Source of the DNA: Lojkania enalia
Taxonomy: Eukaryota > Ascomycota > Dothideomycetes > Pleosporales
Assembly: GCA_010094045.1 (NCBI GenBank)
Contig: ML986603.1
Location: 266,559 to 330,558 of the forward strand
Direction of reading: 5' to 3'
Length of the DNA stretch: 64,000 bases
A program made the translations under genes and the position numbers. Below are positions 33,415 through 43,850 of this stretch, piece after piece; within the stretch, counting starts at the first letter, position 1, and each line of letters opens with the position of its first letter. The notes beneath the pieces are model-generated. The model made no database searches, had not been told where the DNA came from, and worked only from the letters and a program-made list of their open reading frames with translations.

Positions 33415-34735
33415 CTACGCCACTTTGATGCAAAGCTTGCCGAAGTGCTTCTGATCCCACATGTACTCGCAAGCCTCCTTCAAATGCTCTAGATCGAAAA
33501 CCTTTTCGTCTACGATCGGGTGAATGTTGTTCGCCTCGATGGCCTTGTTCATGTCTTCGAACTGGAGCCTCGAGCCAACTAGAAGTCCTCGGACCGTGCA
33601 GACGTTGTTCTGCCATGCGCGTTAGCAACCTGACTTCTACGTCCAGCAGCTGCGGATTCGTACCAGGCAGTCCAGGAATGACGGCTGGTCCTTGCTGAAG
33701 CCTCCGATGAAACCAATGATTGAGATGACTCCATCGAACTTGATGGCCTTGAGAGACTGCACCATGGTCGTTGGCCCACCAACTTCAACGACGTGCGTCA
33801 CGCCAGATTTGTCAGGCGTCAGGCTCCTCGCCTCCTCGCCCCAGTTGGGATTCTCCTTATAGTTGATGATGTGGTCCGCGCCGTACTTTTTTAGAAGCTC
33901 CGCCTTCCTTTGCGACGAGGTCGTCGCGATCACTCTAGCTCCTGCAGCTTTCGCGAACTATGAACATCTTCAGCACCGGCTCATTGCTTGCAGGATTAAA
34001 GCATACCTGCAGCGCAAAAATGCTGACGCCGCCCGTGCCCTGTGTCAGGACTGTGTCGCCAGGCTTAAGGGCCCTGGTCTCCAAGCCGTACAGAGCATTC
34101 CAAGCCGTTAGTGCTGCACAGCTGAGCGTACTCGCCTCCAGCCAGTTCAGGTTCGAGGGCATGAAGACCAATCCTTGCTCGTCAAAGGTAGCATATTCGC
34201 GTAAGGTACCGTCCAATGTTCCTCCAAGTCCAGTCGCAATAGTCTGAGGAGTTAACGAACCGGCAATATGACCTTGATTGAAGAGCGTGACGACCTTGTC
34301 TGTGAGGTTTCAGTTAGCAAGAACAATGAATAGCACTGTATATCGTGCCTACCCCCGGGTTTGAACCGCGTAACGCGGGACCCGACGGCCTCAACGGTTC
34401 CAGCACCATCAGAACCCGGAACGACGCTGTCCTTGACGCCAAATGGATATTTGCCCTAGGATTTATCATTAGCACCTTGAAATTCAATAGGATGTTTCAA
34501 TAGACAGGTATCGGAAATCTACCTTTGGGATGATGAGGTCGCGGTAGTTCAATGAGACGGCGTGGACTGTGTTTGATTAGCCTTAACAGCATGTGGGGCC
34601 CATAGCCTGCGCCGCACTTTTCACCAAGACGTCCCTATCGCCGAGCTGAGGAATTGGCGCCTTCTCATTTAGCTTCAGCGAGTCGAATCCATTTTTGCCT
34701 TCGACGGTCCATTGTTTTGTTGTTGTGGGCGCCAT
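33415..34735 (-). CDS. MDR-superfamily NAD(P)-dependent alcohol dehydrogenase / quinone oxidoreductase-like
   Basis: Six exons on the minus strand: 34735-34618, 34566-34523, 34455-34353, 34299-34007, 33957-33664 and 33609-33415, with introns of 51, 67, 53, 49 and 54 nt, give 348 residues. The N-terminal GroES-like half has 'HAVSLNYRDLI' and 'VPGSDGAGTVEAVGSRV'. The Rossmann half carries 'GTGGVSIFALQFAKA' (from G176) and 'YGADHIINYKENPNW'. The zinc-ligand pattern of classical ADHs (Cys-Gly-x-Asp/His-Glu) is not evident; this fits the fungal zinc-independent branch. The substrate is unknown; related enzymes reduce quinones or activated alkenes. All exon joins keep phase and restore conserved blocks. 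Confidence 0.9.
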
Positions 34736-35099
34736 TGCGGTCGACCGGGACTAGATTGATCAAGGATGGGAGACCAGAGGCGCGTTAGATGTTTATGATG
34801 TACGCAAGGGGGCCTGCAGAGTGGTGCATATAGCGTATTGCGGAGGCTCTGAAATTTATAACCCTTCATGACGTGGGGTCTTATTGATGACGCATGTCGG
34901 AAGAAATCCCAAGCGGAGATACCTCGGACGCTTCGAATTTATGCTCGAATCCCTGCAACTCTAGTCAAATTATTTGCATGCGAAGCGCTTTTGGTGGCGA
35001 GTGCTCTATAGCTGGTGTTTGCAAAGTAGGAAATGCTTGCCCCAAGGCCGTTTCGGGCGTTCACTGTTTTAGCTTAGGCGTAGACCTAAGGTAATGTTT

Positions 35100-35215
35100 G
35101 TCATCGTAGTCGATTACTTGTTTCATTTGTCACAGCGGTCGATTACTGGCCTCATTTGTCACAGTAGTCGATTACTTATCTCATTTGTCATAGTTGTCGA
35201 TTGCTGGTCTCGTAG
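35100..35215. repeat. 29-bp tandem repeat, four copies
   Basis: Four adjacent 29-base units begin at 35100, 35129, 35158 and 35187. They share gtca...g(t/g)cgatt(a/g)ct and a trailing tctcattt, the fourth being the most diverged. They are contiguous with no spacers, so this is a minisatellite and not a CRISPR array. Confidence 0.9.
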
Positions 35216-35216
35216 C

Positions 35217-35414
35217 TAATAGTACAGTCTACTTAGGTATTGGGGTATCGTTTGTGCTGTAACCTGAACTCCATGCATCCATCCTACAAGCTTCGAGAAG
35301 AGTACCATAGTATAGTCTATTAGGACACTGCTCGTGCTGTAACCTGAACTCCATGCAAAATCCCTTCCATCCATTCATCCATCCATTGGGTATGAGCTTC
35401 GAAAGGGGTGTTAT
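35217..35414. repeat. Imperfect direct duplication of about 90-105 bp
   Basis: Two blocks, starting about 35217 and 35307, share atagta(c/t)agtct, then gtgctgtaacctgaactcca and an 'agcttcgaRa' end. The second is longer because of an extra atcc/atcca run. They follow directly after the 29-bp array. Confidence 0.8.
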
Positions 35415-35504
35415 AGTACAGAAAGGGCGCCATAACTTTGGATCCACCATACGCTTGTCAATGCGAGCTATGCAAGGCTCCCCGAAGACGGCATGTCGAA
35501 TTCG

Positions 35505-38052
35505 CTAATTGAATTCGGTGGTCACTTGTTCATTTATGAGGGTGACTGCGATTCGCTTTCGAGCGGCTTCCATGCCATCGCGTACGTCGACTTTTTCCTT
35601 TGGATTTTCGTTTCGGAGGAGGGCAAGTGCATTGAGTACCGTGAATACGCCACAGTCGCTCGCGTTGGATTGCTTTGGGCTGCGCTGCCGCCTAAGTATT
35701 TTCCATTCGTTGGGCTGGTAAAGCTCCTCAAGCTCCATCTGGAGATATGAGCATATTGCGCAAATGTATGGGTTACCAGAGGCTTCGTCCTGGTACAGGC
35801 TGTCGAGGTACTCGATAACCCTCTCCTGCGGCCTCAGGGCGATTAATCGCCAGTGGCTTCCGCTGCAAATGGGAAACAACAGAAGCTTGGCATCAAGAAG
35901 TTGCTCTTTTCCAAGCTGCTTTCGAGAAGCCCAGCGCTTGACCATGTTTGGATTGCCGGTGAAGGTAGTATACCACTGTGAAGCAAAATTATGCACGGGA
36001 GGGGCCGGACCGCCGCGACGATGCTTGTAACCCGCTTGCGCTTTGATGTGATCGACTAGAATGGTCATATATCCATCGACAATATTATCATTGAGCCAGC
36101 CTAACTCAGCGCCGTTGAACAGATCAGGCAACAACGTGCCAAAGTCATGGGCAATAAGCTTGTCTTTCACAATTGTCACCGTCTTGTCAAGGCCATTGTT
36201 ACTCTTTCGCATGGCGATTCTGATCAGTCTCCTCTCGCGGTCGGATATGGGCGCCACGAACGGCCTTGCAGCGGCGAGGCTGGCTGCTGGCTTAGCTGCA
36301 GCCTCCTTTGCGAGACGCTGCTCTTCTTGCACTTTCCGAGCGTGTTCCTCAAGCGCGGCTCTTGCTTGAAGGTCCCACTTCGCTTCGGCAATAACGGTGG
36401 CAAGCGAAGGGTTTTTCTTGAACTTGATATTAGCATCCGATTTTCTATTATCGTGCTTTTGTCCAGGGAACAGACTTGGACGGGCGAAGGCGAGCTCGAC
36501 GTTGCCGCTTGGGCTAATGTTGAGGACTCGGTCATTGGCGATCATGGTCTTCCGATCTTCCTCATCGGCATTGGGCTCTTTCAAAGCGGCCAGATATTTG
36601 AGTTCACCATCGACTTCCCGCTGGAAACATACGGCGAGTTCAAACTGCTCCATCCCTTCGACTTCGTCCGGCGTCTGTGGCGCATAATCGGGAAGGTCAA
36701 GAAATGAATTCTTCTGGGGTGTTGATGGCAAAGGTTCTCCTGGAACTCCTTTAGGAGGAGACTGGATATAAGAAACATCTTCGACATATGTGTCAAGAAT
36801 GCGCGAGGCGGGATCGCGTTCTTCGTAGTAGATAGTTGTGTACTGATTGGAGAACCGCTGAGTCTTCTCAGGGACTGGAGATGGGGCATCAGGCAGCTCC
36901 GAAAGCTCCTCGGTGTATGGAATATGCCCTTCAGGGAATGGAACATGCTCTTGGGTGAGTGGAACATACTCCTGGGGATACGGAACGCGTTTTTCTGGAC
37001 ATGATGCATGGTAATCAATGGATAGTCCTATGAACGAATTAGTATTTGTTTGCAATGTTAGGTTGGTGAGGCTTGTATGGCCAAGGCCAAGCTCTCGGAA
37101 AGGTGATGACATCTAGTACTTACCATCCGCGAGCAGTGAGGGGGGAGCATCAGGCAACCCTGAGAGTTCTTCTGTATGCGGAGCGGTGCTGGACTCTTCC
37201 ATAAATAAGTCTGTGAGCATTAGCATCTGTATTCTTAATCTAGAAAGCTGTGCGCTACTAGTGTTAAGGGTTTGGAGTGGTTAAATCTAGTACTTACCAT
37301 TTGATAGGACAGAAATCGGAATATGGGTCGGCGAACTGATCTTAGAGCTCCTCTTATGTTTATTTTTCGGACCACTCTTACGCCCGCTCGTGCGCTTATC
37401 TATAGGAGTTTGGTTTTCGATGGGGGAGGGTTCGCGACCGACGTCGAGAAGTATCTTCTTGCGAGCGCCATCTTCCCTATAAATAGGCTCGGGACGAATT
37501 ATATAAGTTCGAGTGACATAATTGAGAAGTTTCAATGAGGCAGTCTTGACCAACTCCTTGATGCCGCTGCAGAAGAGTAGACTCAGCGAGACGGAAGTCC
37601 GGTAGATGTTGGCAGCACTGAAGTCCAAGTACGTAGCTTTACCGGTTCCGGTCATATCGCTGATGTCGGACCCAGGAAATTGGCATGGCGTGCGTAGTGG
37701 AGGTAGATTCTGCTTGTTATTAATAGGCTAGATATGTGGACAAGCCAGTCCAAAGCTGGCGCCGAGTCGCGGCGGAGGTGTTGCAGGATAGGAAGAGCTT
37801 GCGTGGCGACAGCGACAGCGACGACAGCAGTGAAGCTTCTACGCGCCGCAAGGCGCGTAGACAATAGGTAGGAGATAAATCGGCCTTGTAACCATGCTCT
37901 ACCGCGAGCTTCCGTGTGCGAAAGTTGAGGGTGAGAGATGTTGGGTGGGGGGAACTCACAGGTAGCTGGCTGGGGTTCTCGATGTCATTGCCGTATCGGG
38001 TGTCGCCAGAAGGCATCGTATGAAGCGAAGCGGTGCTTGCACTGCGCTTCAT
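35505..38052 (-). CDS. Ulp1-type SUMO/ubiquitin-like-specific cysteine protease
   Basis: Four exons on the minus strand: 38052-37960, 37709-37298, 37210-37124 and 37027-35505, with introns of 250, 87 and 96 nt, give 704 residues. The C48 protease domain fills the last 210 residues with an intact catalytic triad: H589 in 'SGSHWRL', D606 in 'YLDSL' and C656 in 'ASDCGVFT', plus 'LNDNIVDGYM' upstream. The N-terminal 500 residues are regulatory, with a Lys/Glu/Ala coiled-coil stretch near 430-470 and a short repeat of seven-residue units ending 'VP'/'IP'. Ulp1 matures SUMO and removes it from substrates, usually at the nuclear pore. The ATG at 37112 lies inside intron 3 and is not the start. The 250-nt first intron is the least certain join. 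Confidence 0.87.
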
Positions 38053-38465
38053 GATGGTGCCTTGGTCGCTACCAGTGGTCGTCGAGCTCACTGGTTGCAA
38101 AGCAAGTGCGGGTGTTGATGGAGAGCTCAGATACAGTGGGGCTAGCTGCCCAGGAAACTAGCACCCTTTAGGAATGCTGACTCATGTACCAAGAACTAAC
38201 TCTCGCGGTCCATGCACCGCGTAACACCTAATATCAGGTACAATCCGCATTCTCCTACAACTCGACCCCTGCACTGTTCGCAATAGCTCATTTTCTTGCC
38301 CAGCGCATTTTGCTGACATTGATTCTCTATCGTGCACCATCCTACGATCGACGTGCGCTCTCTTCCCTATCCTGCACGTCGTCTGTTTCAATATTGATTG
38401 CGGCATCATCTCAACGAGACCGCCTACCCCGCTGCCGCTCTCCTCCTTCCCCTTTCGCCGCAACC
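38053..38465. promoter_or_regulatory. Divergent promoter SUMO protease / PP2A
   Basis: 413 bases between the starts of two divergent genes. The PP2A side is C/T-rich just before the ATG, as in many fungal leaders. No specific site is assigned. Confidence 0.5.
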
Positions 38466-39728
38466 ATGGATACCAACATGGAGGATGTGAAGATAGCGGA
38501 GCCAATGCAGATGTCGTCAATTCCTCTGACGGAACCCGCGTCTATTCCGACTTTAGACGGCTGGATTGAAAATCTTATGAACTGCAAGCAGCTCGCTGAA
38601 AGCGATGTCCAGCGCCTGTGTGACAAGGTCAGTGCCCTGATCATTTGCACGTAGGGCTGATTTCTGGTCGACCTAGCTAACGATGGAGCATGTATAGGCA
38701 CGCGAGGTTCTCCAAGAAGAGTCGAATGTTCAGCCTGTGGTAAGACACGCAGCCATTCTTTCTACATACTCTTGCTCAACTAAACACAGAAATGCCCCGT
38801 CACTGTGTGCGGAGATATACACGGTCAGTTTCATGACCTTATGGAGCTCTTCAAAATCGGAGGCCCGAATCCGGATACTAACTATCTCTTCATGGGTATG
38901 TGACATCCGCTATCTTATCATTCTGAGTGTGCGACCAACTTTAATAGGGGACTACGTTGATCGTGGTTACTTCTCTGTAGAGACAGTGACCTTACTTGTT
39001 GCACTTAAGATTCGATATCCGCAGCGCATCACCATCCTTCGGGGAAACCACGAGTCTCGCCAGATTACGCAAGTCTACGGTTTCTACGACGAATGTCTAC
39101 GCAAATACGGCAATGCTAATGTGTGGAAATACTTTACCGATCTATTCGATTACCTACCACTCACAGCCCTTATCGATAATCAGATCTTCTGCCTACACGG
39201 CGGATTGTCTCCGAGCATTGACACTTTGGATAATATCCGTGCGCTTGATCGGATACAGGAGGTACCACATGAAGGGCCTATGTGCGATTTGCTCTGGTCC
39301 GATCCCGATGATAGATGCGGTTGGGGAATTTCGCCCCGCGGTGCTGGATACACCTTTGGACAAGATATTTCCGAGGCATTCAACCACAATAACGGCTTGA
39401 CATTGGTGGCAAGAGCTCATCAGCTTGTAATGGAAGGTTATAATTGGTCTCAGGACAGGAATGTCGTGACTATATTCTCTGGTAAGGCACTCTAGTTCCA
39501 GGGTTGAAACGGATGTACTAATCGGCCCAGCTCCCAATTACTGCTACAGATGTGGCAACCAAGCTGCGATCATGGAGATTGATGAGCACCTGAAATATAC
39601 ATTGTCCGCATTTCCCCCCTTCCATTGTTCGGTATTTACTCACATCTTAGCGCAGCTTGCAGTTCGATCCATGCCCGCGTGCAGGTGAGCCGATGGTTTC
39701 CCGCCGAACTCCGGATTATTTCCTCTAG
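38466..39728 (+). CDS. Serine/threonine phosphatase PP2A catalytic subunit
   Basis: Six exons: 38466-38627, 38698-38739, 38790-38895, 38948-39481, 39531-39603 and 39656-39728, with introns of 70, 50, 52, 49 and 52 nt, encode 329 residues. PPP-family metal and catalytic blocks are intact: '[10 protein letters not shown]', '[10 protein letters not shown]', '[19 protein letters not shown]', 'HGGLSPSI' and '[12 protein letters not shown]'. The C-terminus 'RRTPDYFL' is the PP2A methylation and regulatory-subunit tail, separating it from PP4, PP6 and PP1. The N-terminus has about 20 extra residues over the usual 309. It is the catalytic (C) subunit of heterotrimeric PP2A, acting in cell cycle and morphogenesis. 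The penultimate exon must end at a donor 'gtccgc' to restore 'TFLQFDP', a weak but phase-correct site. Confidence 0.96.
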
Positions 39729-40427
39729 AAAGCATCTCTGGCGTCCATGATTCCCTTCGTCACTCGATATACTGCAGAAAACATCAGCCTATCGAAAAGT
39801 CCTGAGGGTCCCTGCTATAATAATGTCGAGAACGTCTTCGTTGTTATTAGTGAGACATTGCTGCAAATGTGCGACAGTCGGCATCATTCCCACGATATAT
39901 AGGTAACGAATAGGGATGAGTCTATGCAAATGGGGAGTGTTAGGAGATGGGGGCCTGGTTGGAGGTAGCCTATATCCGATGTGATATGTAGATTGCAACA
40001 GAATTATATTAATGACTTGGACTATGAGCTCTTGTGCAATGCGGGTAGCGCAATGTAACTGGGCGTAAAAGTCAGCGATTGGGACCACTGAACATGTTTG
40101 CATGCCACACCATACAGTCCTTAGACCTACACGAATATCGTAATTCGTGAAACTGAAAACTCAGTATTGTGTGATTCCCTACCATTTATAAGATTATATT
40201 CTAAGTGCCCTAAGTTTCTACGGATTGTCCGCGGTCTTAGGTAGGTAGAGCGATCTGAACTTAGACGAGGTGATTGGGGGGCTTCAGCGTACCATCCCCG
40301 CCCTAGCTAGATTGGGAAATGTAATAGGTCAACGCGTTTTGACGCGTTTTCGCGTATCCCCTTTGAACCTTCTGGCGCCGCATGCTGCCAGCTTCACGAT
40401 AACGATCCACCACAACAATTACCCGCC
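39729..40427. promoter_or_regulatory. Intergenic region upstream of MCM6
   Basis: About 700 bases between PP2A and MCM6, both plus strand. It contains the PP2A 3' end and the MCM6 promoter, including the MluI boxes listed separately. No other gene was seen. Confidence 0.6.
40332..40354. promoter_or_regulatory. Paired MluI cell-cycle boxes (MBF-type) before MCM6
   Basis: Two ACGCGT hexamers at 40332-40337 and 40342-40347 are spaced exactly 10 bases (one helical turn), followed by TTTCGCG at 40348-40354, about 75-95 bases upstream of the MCM6 ATG. ACGCGT is the target of the yeast MBF complex, which drives G1/S replication genes including MCMs. Binding here is inferred. Confidence 0.7.
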
Positions 40428-43425
40428 ATGTCGTCGATTATGGACACAGTTCTCAACTCGGATGCTGCTGCTGCGGCAACTCCGTCTAGCGACGCTGGAA
40501 ATGCTCAGCAGGCCCAGTTTCGCTCCTCCTCTGCGCGACCGCGGGGACCCCCTTCTGAAAGTGCCGGCGCAAACAGCGATGTAGAGGGATTTCCAGATGA
40601 CGAAGTAGTAGGTTCAAGAGTTCCAGGCCGAAGAGTGAATGGGCCGCGGGCCGATATACCCAAAGTCGTCGATGTAACGGGAGAGACTCTCTCACTGCGA
40701 TTTCAGGAGTTTTTGGAAAGGTACAGTGGACTCCATCCATCCTGACCAAGAGTCTTCTAACAGAGCATTAGCTATACGGAGGACCCCTCATCATCAGCCC
40801 TGCCAGGGTCGAGTGTGCCTACTACCGACAAATACTACATCGCTCAGATAAGGGGGTTGCGTCTCTACAATCTTTCCACACTCTATGTCGACTACACGCA
40901 TCTGCAAAAGTACGAGGACGGCATTGTGGCTGCAGCCATTGCCAGCGAGTACTATCGATTCCTTCCATACATGGTCCGCGCCCTCCACAACCTCATTGCC
41001 AAATACGAGCCGAGATACTTTCGCCAGCACCGGCAGCCTGCTTCCACAGCCTCCGTTACTGCTGCCTCGAATACTGGTAATGCCACAAGCCAGAATGAAT
41101 CCATCAATGAGAGGACGCCCAATCAACAAACAGACAAGATCTTTACCCTGGCCTTTTATAACCTTCCGCTGATCTCTCGAGTCCGCCAGCTTCGCACCGA
41201 GTCTATTGGGCGCCTTCTCTCCATTTCCGGAACTGTTACCCGTACTTCTGAGGTCCGCCCAGAACTTTCAATGGCTACCTTCATATGCGAGGCTTGCAAC
41301 ACAGTTGTCCCCAATATTGAGCAAACATTCAAGTACACAGAACCGACGCAGTGCCCGAACACAACCTGCATGAACAGGGAAGGATGGCGGTTGGACATTC
41401 GGCAGTCAATATTCGTTGACTGGCAGAAAGTCCGCATTCAGGAAAATAGTTCGGAGATTCCTACTGGCAGTATGCCGCGCACAATGGACGTGATCCTTCG
41501 GGGCGAAATGGTGGACCGAGCAAAGGCTGGAGAAAAGTGCATCTTCACAGGGACCGTAATAGTCATTCCCGATGTGAGCCAGTTCCGTGTCCCCGGCGTC
41601 AGGCCGCAGGCAACGCGAGATAACTCCAACACAACTCGCGGGAATGATGTTGGCGGCTCGGGCGTTAGTGGCTTGAAGGCCTTGGGCGTCCGCGACCTCA
41701 CATACCGAATGTCCTTCCTCGCATGCATGGTAACGCCTGATGTGTCCACTCCAGGCCAGTCTGTAGACCACCACATGACTACTAACGTCCTTGCGTCCCT
41801 GAATCAAGCCCAATTTGTGGAGACAACAGCTTCTGGCGATGAAGCGCAGGCGGAATACCTCGCTACATTGACACCCGCTGAAGTTCAAGACCTTAGGGAT
41901 ATGGTACATTTGCCAAACGTATTCATGCGATTGGTTGACTCAATTGCACCTATGGTTTACGGCCACCAGGTTATCAAAAAGGGGCTTCTTCTCCAGCTTT
42001 TGGGCGGCGTGTCCAAGGAAACACCAGAAGGAATGGCGCTACGTGGAGACATCAACATCTGCATTGTTGGTGATCCTTCGACCTCGAAATCGCAGTTCCT
42101 AAAATATATCTGCAGCTTTCTGCCTCGTGCCGTTTATACATCTGGCAAAGCCTCTTCAGCCGCTGGTCTCACTGCTGCTGTAGTCAAAGATGAGGAGACG
42201 GGGGAGTTTACCATCGAGGCTGGTGCTTTGATGCTTGCTGACAACGGAATCTGCGCGATTGACGAGTTCGACAAAATGGACGTGGCCGATCAAGTGGCTA
42301 TTCACGAAGCAATGGAACAGCAGACCATTTCTATTGCAAAAGCCGGCATCCAAGCGACCCTCAATGCCCGTACATCCATCCTCGCTGCCGCTAATCCCGT
42401 CGGAGGCCGATATAATCGCAAGACCACACTCCGTGCTAACGTTAACATGTCGGCGCCAATCATGTCCCGTTTCGATCTCTTCTTTGTGGTCCTAGATGAG
42501 TGCGATGAAGACGTAGACCGTCATCTAGCCGAGCATATCGTCGGCATCCACAAAGATAGAGATGATGCCGTCGAGCCCGAGTTCAGCACCGAACAGCTGC
42601 AGCGCTACATCCGCTTCGCGCGGACCTTCAAGCCGGAGTTCACAGACGAAGCAAAGGCCACACTCGTCGAGAAGTACAAGGAACTCAGGGCAGACGATGC
42701 TCAGGGGGGCATTGGCAGGAACAGTTATCGTATCACAGTCCGGCAGCTGGAGAGCATGATCCGGCTCTCCGAAGCCATTGCGAAAGCGAACTGCGTGGCG
42801 GAAATCACGCCGGAGTTCGTCAAGGAGGCGTATAACCTCCTCCGGCAATCTATTATCAGCGTCGAAAAGGACGATGTTGAAGTCGAGGACGAGGACGACG
42901 AGGCTCTACTTGCTGCTGCCGCTGCCGCTGAAGCAGAGGCCCAGGATGCTGATGCCGCTATGGCTGATCAGGCTGATGGAGATGCATCGCGTCCTAGAAC
43001 TGCGAGTCGTACTCCTGCGCCCCTGAGGGAGAAAACGAAGATTACGCACGACAAATACGTGTCGATGCGGAACTTGTTTGTCAAGCGCGTCAACGACGAC
43101 CAAACATCGACGGAGGATGGTGTCGAGGAAGAGGAGCTGTTGGTCTGGTACCTCGAACAGAAAGAAGCGGAGATGGAGACGCAGGAAGACCTAGAGAAAG
43201 AGCGGGCGCTAGCTAAGAAGGTTTTGAGGAAGGTCGTCAAGGCATGTTTCTTTCTACATAATTCCCATTTCTGGTTTATGCACAGGGAGACTAATTTTGG
43301 TACAGGAACAATACCTCATGCAGATCCGCGGCGAGGGCCTCGCCGATGAACAAGGTCAAGGGCCGCAGGAATCCAAGACGGTATATGTCATCCATCCTAA
43401 TTGCCCCGTGGAAGATATTGTTTGA
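40428..43425 (+). CDS. MCM6: MCM2-7 helicase subunit Mcm6
   Basis: Three exons, 40428-40720, 40772-43241 and 43306-43425, encode 960 residues. The first intron is 51 nt GT-AG; the second (64 nt) is a GC-AG intron (AAG|gcatgt ... tacag). MCM landmarks are a Cys4 zinc finger (C-x2-C ... C-x4-C in 'FICEACN' and 'CPNTTC'), 'FVDWQKVRIQE' and 'IPTGSMPRTMDVI', which are Mcm6-specific, Walker A 'GDPSTSKSQFL' (from about 531), 'DNGICAIDEFDKMD' (Walker B, about 588-601) and the arginine finger 'SRFDLFF' (about R663). The C-terminus has an acidic/Ala linker and a winged-helix tail completed by exon 3. It is one of six subunits of the replicative helicase. Confidence 0.96.
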
Positions 43426-43850
43426 TGAGACTATGAGATAAAGGGTAATTATGATTGGAGCGGGTATGGGAATCATGAGCATAGTATATCAGGCGGTCCG
43501 GCGTTTGGGGAATATCGTTCGATATTCGCGGGTTTGGTTTTCGGCCTAGAAAATTTTTTTTTTTTTTGAGGGGGAGGGGGGGTGTATGTAGTATCAATGT
43601 TGCTCGAGGAGCGCTTTTGTTCGTCGTTGTAGTGTGATTTTTCGGCGCGTGCACAAGATTGCTAAAGACTCCTTTTGGAGATTCTTATATGGATAGGTTC
43701 AAGGACAACGTGGAAAGTTTTGCTCAGCTTCATATTAAGCTCGGAGGACATCAACCACAATGTAATCACGACTCACGTGTAATAGTCTAACGCCACTCAA
43801 GCACTCTCTTAAACCAAACCAGCTCATAGTATCTTTCATATATTTGACAA
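43426..43850. other. Convergent spacer MCM6 / AP-3 beta
   Basis: About 425 bases between two convergent stops, with a T-run and adjoining G-run near 43551-43585. No gene was seen. Confidence 0.5.

Larger units (their letters stand above)
34736..35504. other. Intergenic spacer with tandem repeats
   Basis: About 770 bases between two minus-strand genes. The right half holds a 29-bp tandem repeat and a longer imperfect duplication, both listed separately. No gene was seen. Confidence 0.6.

Noticed and set aside
35100..35215. CRISPR-like array
   Set aside because: The 29-base units are directly adjacent with no unique spacers, and the host is a fungus; it is a minisatellite.
37110..37112. ATG at 37112 as start of the SUMO protease
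   Set aside because: It lies inside a good intron (gtaagt ... actaat ... catag), and upstream exons in phase code for related sequence.
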